A stretch of 64,000 bases of DNA from Ilex aquifolium (taxonomy: Eukaryota > Streptophyta > Magnoliopsida > Aquifoliales > Aquifoliaceae): assembly GCA_951799425.1 (NCBI GenBank), contig OX637393.1:1054001-1118000 (forward strand). The letters are read 5' to 3'. Made by a program: the position numbers and the translations under genes. The notes below the pieces were generated by a model. It was not told the origin of the DNA, ran no database searches, and was given only the letters and a program-made list of their open reading frames with translations. Below are positions 52,896 to 64,000 of this stretch, piece by piece; positions within the stretch are counted from its first letter, which is position 1, and each line of letters starts with the position of its first letter.

Positions 52896-55330
52896 TACCC
52901 AAATGTGATAACAATATAAAGAATTCCTTATTCTTAAAAAATGAAGTAAAAAATCTAGGAGTTGTGGATCAATATGATTGTAACGAAGAGAGAAGCTAAA
53001 AGCTTTTATAGAGGAGAAATCCTAGTCACTCCTATACTCTGGGACATCTAAAAGAAAACAGAATATGGTGGATGAAACAATAAAAAACTTTTTTCTGGGG
53101 GGTCAAAGTGTATATAAGAGAAGATGGGAAAAGGACCAAATAATGACTGCATAATAGCTGCAAAGAGAGACCAATGGGGTCATGGTGTTGGACGGGGAGG
53201 GGTTTGGGAAGACATTGTGTCTTTCATCTTTGAAATATGAACTACCTAAATGTTGCAACCATAGAAAAAAAAAAAAAAATTTATTGTACCTGCACCTGCT
53301 GACTGAAATAAGGTTGTTTTCCTTAATCTTCCGCCATAAAAAAAATATAAAAACTGGGACTTTTTTATATCAATAATACTGTATTGAAGTGACAAGATAA
53401 GCTTTTGTACACGTACTATACTCGGTCGTAAATTTACTTTATTGTAATTTTGTTTTTGATCAAATACTTTATTGTAATTTGAGTATATTATGGATTTGAA
53501 TCATCGGTTAACTTCTCATGCCCTTGCCTAGCTTTGCTCCATTGATACATTGTATGTGGCTAGTGTGCTACAGCCTACAATGTCGGTTTAGATAAGAATG
53601 TTTTTTTTTTTTTTGGGTTCAACGATCAAGAATATTCTGGTCAGTTTATATACACTTTGAGTAATTCTCTCTCCAGTCTGATCAAAGACAGACCATCTAC
53701 GCCGGGACTAGAATATTCATGAGAGATAAATCATTGCTGATCTGAACTAAAAGTATTGTCAAAATTCGAACTCAAGATGATTGAGTTTATAACTTATCCT
53801 TATTATCATGAGAAAGGGGGAGAGGGGTTTTGTTAAAAGAACAATTTTGTGGAGATGGTTAGCAAAAGCATTTTGGACTCTTTTCCTCAAGCTAATGAGT
53901 GATGTTTGTAAATATGTTCCTGCAATCAGGTTGGGACATGAAAGTTCTCTTTCTCAGTGTGTTGCAAATGCTTGATTTTTTTACTCGTGATTATAATGTA
54001 AACTATAAACATGCAAAATCATCAGAGAATTTCACTCACCAAGTTGATTAATTTGGTGTCTTTTGTAAGAGTTAAACTCGATATCTTGAGACGATAACTC
54101 TTAAAATCTTTTCATCTACACTATCCGCCTACGTTTCATAGCGGACTTTTATTTGGTAAGCCACATTAATCTTGATTAGAGACAGTCAGCTACCATTTAT
54201 CTAACCTATCCCCATGTGCCCCTAAACATTAAAACACAAAAAAGAATACCTACACCCTTTTGATTAATTGAACCTCGTTTTCAACCTGTTTTTCTATCCC
54301 ATGAACCAGAACCCTACTTTACCAGTCATTCTCCTTTATGAATACATATAATCTACACACCTCGAACAAATTATCTTGGCACCTTTTCTTTTGTTCTTTT
54401 TTCTTTCTTAAAGGCGCCGTATGTTTGAACTGAAACCCTCTTTCTTTTTCTTGTGTGCTCTCTTTTCTTCCGTCCATGAAAATTTCCATTGAAGACAGAA
54501 GGATAGCGTGGAGAAGTTTACTATCTTTTGGTGGTTTCCAAATTCGAGTCCAATCTGGGCTGCCACCGAGCTAAATTCTTTATGAATAACCCAGAATCAA
54601 TTCGTACTTTTTTGACGGCACTTATGAACATATATATAAACAAGTCGGACTTGATCTTGAGCATGAACCTAAACTCATATTTAATTACGCTTGGATATGA
54701 GCTCAAGTTCGATTTGCTTGATCAGACACGTCTAGTGGAGTCCTAGTTTGGACAATAATTAACAAATCGAACTTAAAGATGTTTCAAACTCGTCACAAAC
54801 GTGTTGGATTCCGAATAGTCCAGCATTCGGCTTGATTCGGTTCATTTGCACCCCAAAATCTAACCCACCAATTTTGGCATGCACTTGGGACTTGGCTTGA
54901 CGATTACTTTAGTTGGGTATAGCATGTTATTCCTCTCCTTTTGAATATCTTCTCTATAATGTGCAATTATGCAGGTATCAATATTTAATGACAGTCTAAT
55001 AAATAAGAGGTACTTTTCAAACCCCTTTTGGGTGGAAGTCACCCGTCAACTCCCAAGATCCATTATTGTATGCAAGTTGTGCAAGTTTGAAAGTAAAATT
55101 TTTAGGACTATTTCTAAACTCAGATGTCCTAAATTTGAATCTTGACAATTCTTTGGGATCAAGTCATGAGAGATTTGTTCCTCATGAATAACATAGTCCC
55201 GATATGGATGGTTTGTCTTTGATCAAACCGGAAAAGAGATTAATTGAAATACGCGTAAGCTAATTCGAATACCCTGTCCATTAAATAGAAACAACGAAAA
55301 AGATAAAGTAAACTATTTGTAATAGAGCTG

Positions 55331-55393
55331 TTTGATTGGATCCAATGGTCAATATAAGACCTCTTTGATTGGATCAAATGGTCAATATAAGAC
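55331..55393 (+). repeat. 33-bp tandem duplication
   Basis: TTTGATTGGATCCAATGGTC at 55331 is repeated at 55364 as TTTGATTGGATCAAATGGTC, each followed by AATATAAGAC. Confidence 0.9.
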
Positions 55394-57354
55394 TAATGCC
55401 AGCTCTGTGTAATTTGTTATAAAGTGGCAATTCTCATGTTGAATTTTCTTTGAAAGAAGACTATATATGCATGGGCTAGTCATGGTAAAGAAAAGAAGCT
55501 ATCAGTTTATTTTCCCTGTTTGGATATGTCTCCTTGAGCCCTTGCCCCACACCATGACAAATTTCCAAAGAAAAATTAATGAGGTTCAAAAGAAGTAGAG
55601 AAAGGAACAAGCAGCACCTTGTTATTTAACCAAAAAAATTCGGTATCAGATCTCTTTTTCTTGTCTAATGAGAATAGACGTGTATAATAAGTTTTTATTT
55701 TATTGTTTCACTTCATTTTATTTTTTCGACGATCAACATTCACGACGAAATCAAAACAAGATGTATGTTTATAAACCATTGGTTATATAAAACAAAAAAA
55801 GATATTTTTCGGTATTATATCTCTATCCACTCTATTAATGGGTTCTTTATCTCTCTGTTGAACATTAATTGTGACTAAACAAAGTTGAGAAAGGCACGTT
55901 TGTACCTGTTGAAATTAGTGTACTATTATTCAAAGAGAGTAAGGGAGGGCTGCAAATGTTGGATGATAGTTCACATCAATGGCCAACAAAATCAATGACC
56001 AAATTACCATCTAACTTTGAATTGCTTTCTTATTTTATTTTATACACTTATAAATATGATTAATATTTTAAATCGTAAATACGAGATAAAGTCTTGGTAT
56101 ACGAAATTGTACACACTAAGAATGGAATTATGATATTGACAATTCAACTATCACACCAAATGAGTTTGAAATTTGGGGTTTTATAACTTTTGTACCGGAA
56201 CAGGTATGGTATTAAAATTTATTATATTTTTAATTCAAAATATAATTTTTATGGTCAAATTAAAAAAATAATTTTATAATCGATCACAACACTTGAGATC
56301 AATATTAAAAATATATAATTTTTGAGATTAAGTTACTTTTTTTTTTAATGCAATGTAGACGGTGTAAAATCAATTAAAATAGTAGGGACAATTTGAAAAA
56401 CTCAATAATATATCTGACAAAGTGTAATTTTTCTTAGAATATATGTTTTTTTTAACCTTGTGTTGAATTAAGACTACGCATGAAGCATGAGGAAAGCAAA
56501 AAAGATAGGAAGGTCCAAAAGTCTAAGCAAGTGACTCGGTCCCACTAGTACCGCCCAAATCAGAACACGTGGAGTTTTTTTATCCAAATATTACGGTTTC
56601 TTTTATGGTAGTTTTTTTAACAATTTTTTTTTTATTTTTCCATAAATTTTATAAAAAGGTTATTTAAATCAACAACATCTAGAAAATTTGTTTTTAATAT
56701 ACCCTTTTATTTTAAAAATATGATTTTAAAACAAAGTTCGGTAGATATCACAATAGATTTAAAAATAAATTGCAAAATAAAATTAAAAAATCACTAAAAT
56801 TTGAAAATTGATTTAGAATGCAAGTATCCCAATAAACAGTAAGAAATGTTACTTAAAATTAATTTACTGTAATGGATTGATAGTGGGTCTCATTATTAGT
56901 CGAGATTCACTACCAATTAATAATTATAATGCATCAGGTTAGTAATTAAGAAGATCTAGGTCTATCAATCGTGTTAGTCGAGGCAGATTCGTGTCGGGTC
57001 TGAGTAGGCTTATATCAAAAAATACTTTCATTTATTAATTTGTGTCTAACAAATCGTATCATATCGAGTTTATATAATGTATAATCTGTATATAAACGAG
57101 TTTTTTTATCAACTTCATTCATATTTTATTTGTTTATTAATCATGTCATATCGGATTTACTCATTTATAAAATAGTTACTTAAAAAAAGTTCAAATCTTT
57201 TAATTTTATATTTTTTTTAATGAATTATATCATAATATCTCTATTACCCTCGACTTATTAGATCCAAATAAATTTTTTTCATAAGCTACACACGGAGTAA
57301 AATGTATAGAATTACCTCACCCAGTCGTCAGTCTCACCCACGCTCTGGCCGTCA

Positions 57355-57475
57355 AATTCGTTGACTTTCTCTCTCTCTTAAGCCTTTTCATTTTCATCAC
57401 GTGGAACGCGCCGCATCCTTCGGGCCGGTTGGGTTTTCTCTATCTTTACGAACGAGTCAAACTCAGTCTTGACGA
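57355..57475 (+). promoter_or_regulatory. W-box cores upstream of the WRKY gene
   Basis: TTGACT at 57361-57366, its complement AGTCAA at 57455-57460 and TTGAC at 57469-57473. (T)TGAC(C/T) is the WRKY binding core, so auto- or cross-regulation is plausible. Further down, the leader has a duplicated CTCTCTCTGTTTCTATACAT unit (around 57711 and 57755). Confidence 0.5.
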
Positions 57476-57811
57476 AATGGAGACGAAACCCCCCCCTCCC
57501 CTCTCTCTCTGTCTCTCTAATTGGGTCCCATTGGCCACCTGTCACCTACTCTGACGCACATCCTTACGTAACTTTATCAGAACCCTTTGGTTTTCTCACT
57601 TCACCACCTTCCTATAGTCTACGTCCCCATGAGACCATGACTCTCATCTAAACCCTTTTTATAGCCTTCTCCATTCCACCTATCAAAAACTTCAGACTCT
57701 CTCTTTCTCTCTCTGTTTCTATACATCTAATCCACCATACTCTCTCTCTCTCTCTGTTTCTATACATCTATCAACCAGTTATTGTTGATCATTTTATTTG
57801 TTTGTTAATAT

Positions 57812-60167
57812 ATGGGAAAAGGATGGGGTCTAACTCTGGATAATTCCGATCCAACTGGGTTGTTCTTGAATAAGGCAGTTGGGTTTAATTCAACTCCCAA
57901 GTTGACTAACAAGAGAGACAGTATGTTTTCCGGCATGGGGTTTCCTGTTAATCTGAGTCGTAGGGAAGAGCCGGCAGTTTCGTCGCCGGTGGATGAGGAT
58001 CGGGTGGTTGTAGGTGAAGTAGACTTCTTCTCCGATAAGAAGAGGTCAAATGATCATATGGTTGTAAAGAAAGAAAACTCACCTCCAAGGACAGATCAGT
58101 ATGATGTAAATGTAAGAAGCAAAGTTTAATTTTCATGTTTAAAGCGTTTTTCTTTTATTGATGTATATAGTTTTAGCCATTATTAATGTTTGTTAGTTTC
58201 AATAGAACAAAATGATGAATCATAATTCATATAACCGACTCCAAAAATACCAGAATAAATAGAGTTTTAAGTATTAACATCGGTTTTTTTTTTTTTTTTT
58301 CCAATTCACAGACGGGCTTGAATCTTCTTACTGCTAATACCGGAAGTGATCAATCAACGGTGGATGATTCAACTTCATCAGAAATGGAAGACAAAAGAGC
58401 TAAGGATGAGGTAAATTATGACAATTTTTTATAGATATTATTGTGATTCAGTCATAAATATTGTGTACCATATGAAGTTTATGCCTAACTTTGCTTTCTG
58501 TCTTATCAGATGGTATTATTGCAAGTTGAGCTTGAAAGGATGAATACCGAAAATCAGAGGTTGAGAGGGATGCTTTCTCAGGTTAGCAACAATTACAGTA
58601 CACTGCAAATGCATCTCGTGACATTAATGCAACAGCAGCAGAGTTCAAGAACTGAAACCACACAAGAACTTGAGGTAAGTTTTAATTAGTTCGATATATC
58701 TTGACCTATTTCCATTTTAATCCGACATTTCTCAGATATCGCAATAGCAAGAGACTCGTGCACTGCAAAAAAAAAAAAAATTTCTATGATTCAAATGATT
58801 GGACTTATGTATGGTCCTTCCTATTTTCCATATGTTCAGGTTGTAGGAGTAAGATCAGAAGATCAGAGAAAGGAGGTTGGAGGACTAAGGGTGCCTAGAC
58901 AGTTTATGGATTTGGGCCCTAGTGCCACAACAGAAGCTAATGAATCATCTCAATCTTTATCTGAAGAAAGAACTCTTTCTGGTTCACCTCAAAACAATCT
59001 TGATTTATCAAAAAATAAAAATCTCAGTGAAGGTAGGGAAGAGAGTCCCGAATCGCAAGGTTGGGTTCCTAACAAGGTTCCGAAATTGAATTCCCCCAAG
59101 CCTGTTGAGCAGGCCATGGAAGCCACAATGAGGAAAGCCCGTGTCTCCGTTCGAGCTCGATCAGAAGCTCCCATGGTAATTCACTAGACTTGTACATTGC
59201 TCAGAATTCAATTCACCAAAAAAATTATCCTATTGTTGTGAATTGTGTGACTAATGCATATAAATTACAGATCTCTGATGGATGCCAATGGAGAAAATAT
59301 GGACAAAAGATGGCGAAAGGCAATCCATGCCCACGAGCATATTATCGGTGCACCATGGCCGTTGGTTGTCCAGTGCGCAAGCAGGTACGTTTCATTTCTT
59401 TCACTAATATTGTTGATTAATATTCAATATAACAATTACATCACGTCACTACTGTCAATCTTGAAATTTTGTAAATACTGATATGAATTACGGAACCTTT
59501 GCAGGTTCAAAGGTGTGCTGAGGATCGGACAATCCTGATAACAACTTATGAAGGCACTCATAACCATCCACTCCCTCCGGCTGCAATGGCTATGGCATCA
59601 ACGACATCAGCTGCCGCGAATATGCTTCTTTCAGGTTCCATGTCGAGTGTAGATGGGATGATGAACCCGAACATCCTGGCGAGGGCGATTCTTCCTTGCT
59701 CATCAAGCGTGGCAACAATCTCAGCCTCAGCCCCATTTCCAACAGTCACTTTGGACCTCACTCAAACCCCAAATCCATTACAATTCCAAAGACCACCACC
59801 CCAATTCCAAGTCCCTTTTCCAGGAGCCCCTCAAGTTTTTGGCCAAGCTCTTTATAATCAATCAAAATTCTCAGGCCTTCAGCTCTCTAAAGACATGGAT
59901 TCTGCCCAATTACTACACCAAGGTTCATCTCCACAGTTCCATCAAGCAGCTACACAACAACATCCCTCATTTGCTGACACTCTCAGTGCTGCCACGGCTG
60001 CCATCACCGCCGATCCCAACTTCACCGCCGCCCTTGCTGCCGCCATCACATCCATCATTGGTGGTGCTCATCCGAACAACAATAATAAAGATACCACAAC
60101 CACCAGCAACACCAACACAAACATTTCAACCACCAGCAACAAAACAAGTAGTTTTCCAGGGAATTAA
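57812..60167 (+). CDS. WRKY transcription factor, group IIb (WRKY6/31/42-like)
   Basis: Six exons (57812-58111, 58312-58410, 58510-58674, 58840-59175, 59271-59384, 59505-60167) give 558 aa, all in phase 0. N-terminal region, then [16 protein letters not shown] (from residue 101), a leucine-zipper-like coiled coil encoded by exon 3 (residues 134-188: [20 protein letters not shown]), then the WRKY domain. WRKYGQK begins at residue 307 and the zinc finger is C-x5-C-x23-H-N-H (last His at 359). The intron lies exactly before VQRC, the V-type position of groups IIa/IIb. The following [20 protein letters not shown] and the late Ala-rich [18 protein letters not shown] are typical of the WRKY6/31/42 clade. 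Those proteins act in senescence, defence and phosphate responses; the precise orthologue is not decided. Nuclear. The Asn/Thr-rich C-terminus is low-complexity. Confidence 0.96.
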
Positions 60168-61050
60168 CTGAAAAGTATTCTAGTGTTTTTGTTGTTGCCA
60201 TTCTTTCCACCATTTATTGTCAATTTTCTTTATTGTGGGGGTGAGAGTTGTGGGGGGGAGGTATAAGGTTTAGAACACCAAATTTCATTCTTTCTTGTTG
60301 TTTCCCGCAGAATAATTTTATCCAAATTTGTAGTAAATACTAGCAAACAAAACAATGCATCATTAGTTTGTTCATGACATATTGATGTTCAGTAATCTTA
60401 AATGTTTTTCTTCAACAAAGAATCATCCCAATCACACATCATTGAAACTCGAGATTACAACACAAACCTCCATTAATGAGTTAGCTAGTTACGTCTCTGG
60501 CTTTGTTTCGTAGCGAGGAAGCTGACTATGGTAAGAAACAAGAAGGAAGAAACGAATAATCAAACGTTTTTTAGGCATATTCTGATTTGATTGGTCAACA
60601 ACTTCGGCCATTAGTGTTTGAATAGGCCAAAAACAGTAGACCCAAAGAGACTTTTTTTTTTTTTTTGAACAGGACCCAAAGAGACTTCAAGGCAACTTCC
60701 TTTAATTGTACATGCACATGCATATACATACATGGATAAGGCTAGAATCATCATCAAAAAAAAAAAAAATGGTACCATATCAAAATAAATACGAAATTGT
60801 AGATCTTGATTGGATGTATTTTAGCTATTGATTGTATGAATAATAAATTTATAAAAATAAGAAAACTTCATAAGATTTTTATTGGGCATATAGTAGAGGT
60901 AAGATTTTTAAAATATAACTAATACTTTAAAAGATATTTTTTTTAGTATCATACATCTACTCCATGTCCAATAAAAAAACTTATGCCCAATAAAATATTA
61001 GTTAGACCAAAATATATATAAAACTAACTTTTAAAGAATCACGCTTTATA
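60168..61050. other. WRKY 3' flank and spacer
   Basis: 3' UTR, then AT-rich DNA. No gene seen. Confidence 0.5.
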
Positions 61051-61546
61051 CCCTAAAAGATTTAATATTTTATGGGGGTTTTAGAACATGGGTTGGTATG
61101 GAGGTTTGGGAGGGGGGGGGGGGGGGGGGGGGTTTGGAACATTGGTTGGGATATAAACCCCTTAAACCCATGTTTGACAATTATGAAGTATGGACAGGAT
61201 TTGAAACCCGACCCGGTCATGAAACCAACATACTTGGGTTTCATGAAACCCAAGGGAGGGGGGTGAGTTTCATATGTGGGTTAATGGGTTTAAGGTGCAA
61301 ATGACATTTATACCCCTATATATCCTATATATACAAATTAGTTAAGGGGCACAATAGTCATTTATATACAAATATATTATCATAATAGTCATATATCCTT
61401 GCGCATACCAAACATGGGTATGAACATCATTGAGTGTTGAATTCCATCTTTGAATCCCATCTTTGAGTCAAACCCGGATTTGGACAATCCAATCTAAACC
61501 CCTCCCAAAAAACATACCAAACATGCCCTAAAAGATTTAATATTTT
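61051..61546. mobile_element. TIR element with 21-bp flanking direct repeat
   Basis: The repeat CCCTAAAAGATTTAATATTT plus T lies at 61051-61071 and 61526-61546. Inside, the left part TTAGAACATGGGTTGGTATG (61081) mirrors the right end CATACCAAACATGCCCTA. This resembles the CATGTTTGGTATG ends of hAT-like repeats. A 21-base G-run occupies 61112-61132. No protein. Confidence 0.5.
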
Positions 61547-62129
61547 CTCACTTTGTACTTTCAAATTTTTGATTTTCTGCACTATACTTTTAATGGATTT
61601 GATATTCTTATACACCGAAATGATTTATTTATTTTTTCTGCCTCATATCTATAGATTAAATTGGAATTTTCTGGACGTAGTGGTTTGTGGGTTGTTGTTG
61701 GAAGCTTTTAATTTTATTGGACGACTGTGATACGTTATTGACTTATGTGCACCCTGAGGTCATGGTCTGCCGACTGATCAAAACAACTATTATTATATTT
61801 TGTCAAGAACGTGTTGAGATTTCTGGGTCTCACCGTACTTCATCCACCGTACTACTTTGTTTACCAGCGACTTTTTAATTAATTTCCACGTGCTTGCATG
61901 TGATTTGGTTGACCAACTTCATTACTCATCGATCCCCGCTGATTGTATGAATATATATAGGAGGAGACTACGGTACAGCCAAAGGAATTTTTGGTACCAT
62001 ACCGAAAATTCATTTTTACAACATTAATGGTATAATTTACTACATTTATGAATTATTTACAAATTCAATGGTATTGAAATGACACCGGACAAGACATTGA
62101 AATGACAAGACAAGACATAAAGTACAGCC

Positions 62130-63065
62130 GTCATTATTGACTTGAGGGCAAAATTACAACATTAGTGGTAAAATTTACCACTTTAATGAATCATTTACCA
62201 CTTTTATGGTAGTTTTTACCACTATTGGGGATAAGCATTTACTAAAGCAATGGTAGTTTTTACAACATTTAATGGTCCATGATCGATCATGGACCATGTT
62301 TGATCGATCAATATGTTAGGTGAGTTGTAAGGAATGGATCATTTACCACTTTAATGGATCATTTACCACTTTTATGGTAGTTTTTATCACTATTGGGGAT
62401 AAGCATTTACTAAAGCAATGGTAGTTTTTACAACATTTAATGGTCCCATGATCGATCATGGACCATGTTTGATCGATCAATATGTTGGGTGAGTTGTAAG
62501 GAATTGATCATTTACCACTTTAATGGATCATTTACCACTTTTATGGTAGTTTTTACCATTATTGGGGATAAGCATTTACTAAAGCAATGGTAGTTTTTAC
62601 AACATTTAATGGTCCATGATCGATCATGGACCATGTTTGATCGATCAATATGTTAGGTGAGTTGTAAGGAATGGATCATTTACCACTTTAATGGATCATT
62701 TACCACTTTTATGGTAGTTTTTATCACTATTGGGGATAAGTATTTACTAAAGCAATGGTAGTTTTTACAACATTTAATGGTCCCATGATCGATCATGGAC
62801 CATGTTTGATCGATCAATATGTTGGGTGAGTTGTAAGGAATTGATCATTTACCACTTTAATGGATCATTTACCACTTTTATGGTAGTTTTTACCACTATT
62901 GGGGATAAGCATTTACTAAAGTAATGGTAGTTTTTACAATATTTAATGGTCTCATGATCGATCATGGACCCTGTTTGATCGATCAATATGTAAGGTGAGT
63001 TGTAAGGAATGGATAATCCAATAATATATACAAATTTAATGGATCATTTACCACTTTTATGGTAC
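62130..63065 (+). repeat. 168-bp minisatellite, five copies in A-B-A-B order
   Basis: The landmark CATGGACCATG recurs at 62289, 62457, 62625, 62794 and 62963 (last slightly changed), so the period is 168-169. Copies 1 and 3 share GGTCCATGATC and TTAGGTGAG; copies 2 and 4 share GGTCCCATGATC and TTGGGTGAG. This is a 337-bp dimer amplified at least twice. Each unit has two GATCGATC palindromes. Confidence 0.92.
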
Positions 63066-63250
63066 AAAACTCGAATTTGAGGATATTTGATCGATCAAAA
63101 CCAGATTTGATCGATCAAATCTTCTCAGTACTTTTCATTCTGATTCACAATAGAAATAACATGATCGATCAAATATATGTTTGATCGATCAAATTTACTT
63201 ACCAACGATTTGATCGATCAATATATCTTTGTGATCGATCAAATTCAATT
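63066..63250 (+). repeat. GATCGATC palindrome cluster
   Basis: Six further TGATCGATCA-type palindromes in 185 bp, spaced 20-50 bp apart, linking the minisatellite with the AT-rich array. Confidence 0.85.
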
Positions 63251-64000
63251 AAAACTGACTAATTAATCCAATTAACATGTAATTTCATCAAATCAACACC
63301 AAATTAACAACAAATTAACATTCAACTCATCAAATTAGAATTCAATTCATAAAATTAACACCAAATTAACACTCAATTTCATTTAATTAACATTCAATTT
63401 TTTCTAATAAGCATTTAATTCACGAAATTAACATTCAAATTCAACTACTTAACATTAAATTAACCAAATCAACTTTCAATTTCATTCAATTAACACCCAA
63501 TTCATCAAATTAATATTCAAATTATCAAATTAACATTCCGATTTATCTAATTGACATTCAATTTTCTCAAATTAACATGTAATTAACATTTAATTTCTCA
63601 AATTAACATGTAATTAACATTTAATTTATCAAATTAACACTCAATTTCATCTAATTAACATTCAATTTTTTCTAATAAGCTTTTAATTCACGAAATTACC
63701 ATTCAAATTCAACTAGTTAACATTAAATTAACCAAATCAACTTTCAATTTCATTCAATTCCCACCAAATTAATCAAATTAACATTCAAATTATCAAATTA
63801 ACATTCCGATTTATCTAATTGACATTCAATTTTATCAAATTAACATGTAATTAACATTTAAGTTATCAAATTAACATTCAATTTCATCTAATTAACATTC
63901 AATTTTTTCTAATAAGCATTTAATTCACGAAATTAACATTCAAATTCAACTACTTAACATTAAATTAACCAAATCAACTTTCAATTTCATTCAATTAACA
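63251..64000 (+). repeat. AT-rich array, ~240-270-bp higher-order units of AATTAACATT
   Basis: Short AATTAACATTCAATTT-like units are arranged in larger repeats: CACGAAATTA recurs at 63421, 63689 and 63926, with long shared context. It runs off the window end. Confidence 0.88.

Larger units (their letters stand above)
48601..57300. other. Gene-poor 8.7-kb region with TE debris
   Basis: No exon or RNA gene could be supported on either strand. Open frames are short and without domains. It holds the hAT MITEs at 51419 and 52646, further fragments with GAGCTCGA/CTCGAACTC motifs (about 48950-49070, 49320-49500, 54640-54860, 56960-57140), and small tandem duplications at 50328 and 55331. Long T-runs occur at 48610, 48686, 52424 and 53601. 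Confidence 0.5.

Noticed and set aside
61072-61304. Open frames across the G-run at 61.1 kb
   Set aside because: Gly-rich translations come from the homopolymer; the region is a TIR element.
63251-64000. CRISPR-like array
   Set aside because: Repeats are AT-rich, imperfect and without unique spacers; this is a plant satellite-type array.

Overview
The window is nuclear DNA from a eudicot plant. Genes have short GT-AG introns, intergenic DNA is AT-rich and full of MITEs, hAT, Mutator-like and Helitron copies, and the gene set is plant-specific: organellar LeuRS, an E-class PPR, STIG1, Amb a 1-type pectate lyases, FBD F-box proteins and a group IIb WRKY. The species cannot be fixed from the sequence.

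Layout. 1-6.3 kb: 3' two thirds of an organellar leucyl-tRNA synthetase gene (15 exons visible, + strand). It converges on an intronless E-class PPR gene (7.6-9.9 kb, - strand); from memory the same pair adjoins in Arabidopsis (At4g04350/At4g04370). 11.1-15.8 kb: a STIG1-like pseudogene followed by an intact STIG1-like gene. 17.3-27.7 kb: two four-exon pectate lyases of the pollen/Amb a 1 type, separated by a small five-exon gene with an F-box-like head and an unrecognised tail, and by a mitochondrial mttB fragment (NUMT). 28-30.6 kb: nested transposons, with a Helitron inside an hAT-like element and an LTR fossil inside a TIR element.

30.7-44.8 kb: a tandem F-box/LRR/FBD family of three members. 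The second is split by a 3.2-kb Mutator-like element with ~10-bp target duplication and long TIRs packed with TGACG palindromes. It carries the last three exons of a CREG-family gene, so it looks like a Pack-MULE. Removing it on paper restores the host reading frame exactly. 44.8-57.3 kb is gene-poor: an LTR-retrotransposon fossil, an Au-like SINE, a relic of another F-box unit, hAT MITEs and small tandem duplications. 57.8-60.2 kb: a complete six-exon WRKY gene (WRKY6/31/42 type) with W-box cores upstream. The window ends in a 168-bp minisatellite studded with GATCGATC palindromes, then an AT-rich higher-order repeat.

The genes do not form one pathway. Housekeeping organelle genes lie at the left, a cluster of reproductive or cell-wall secreted-protein genes in the middle, a fast-evolving F-box cluster next, and a stress/nutrient-type transcription factor at the right. 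All coordinates, splice sites and identities were read by eye; no database search was run.
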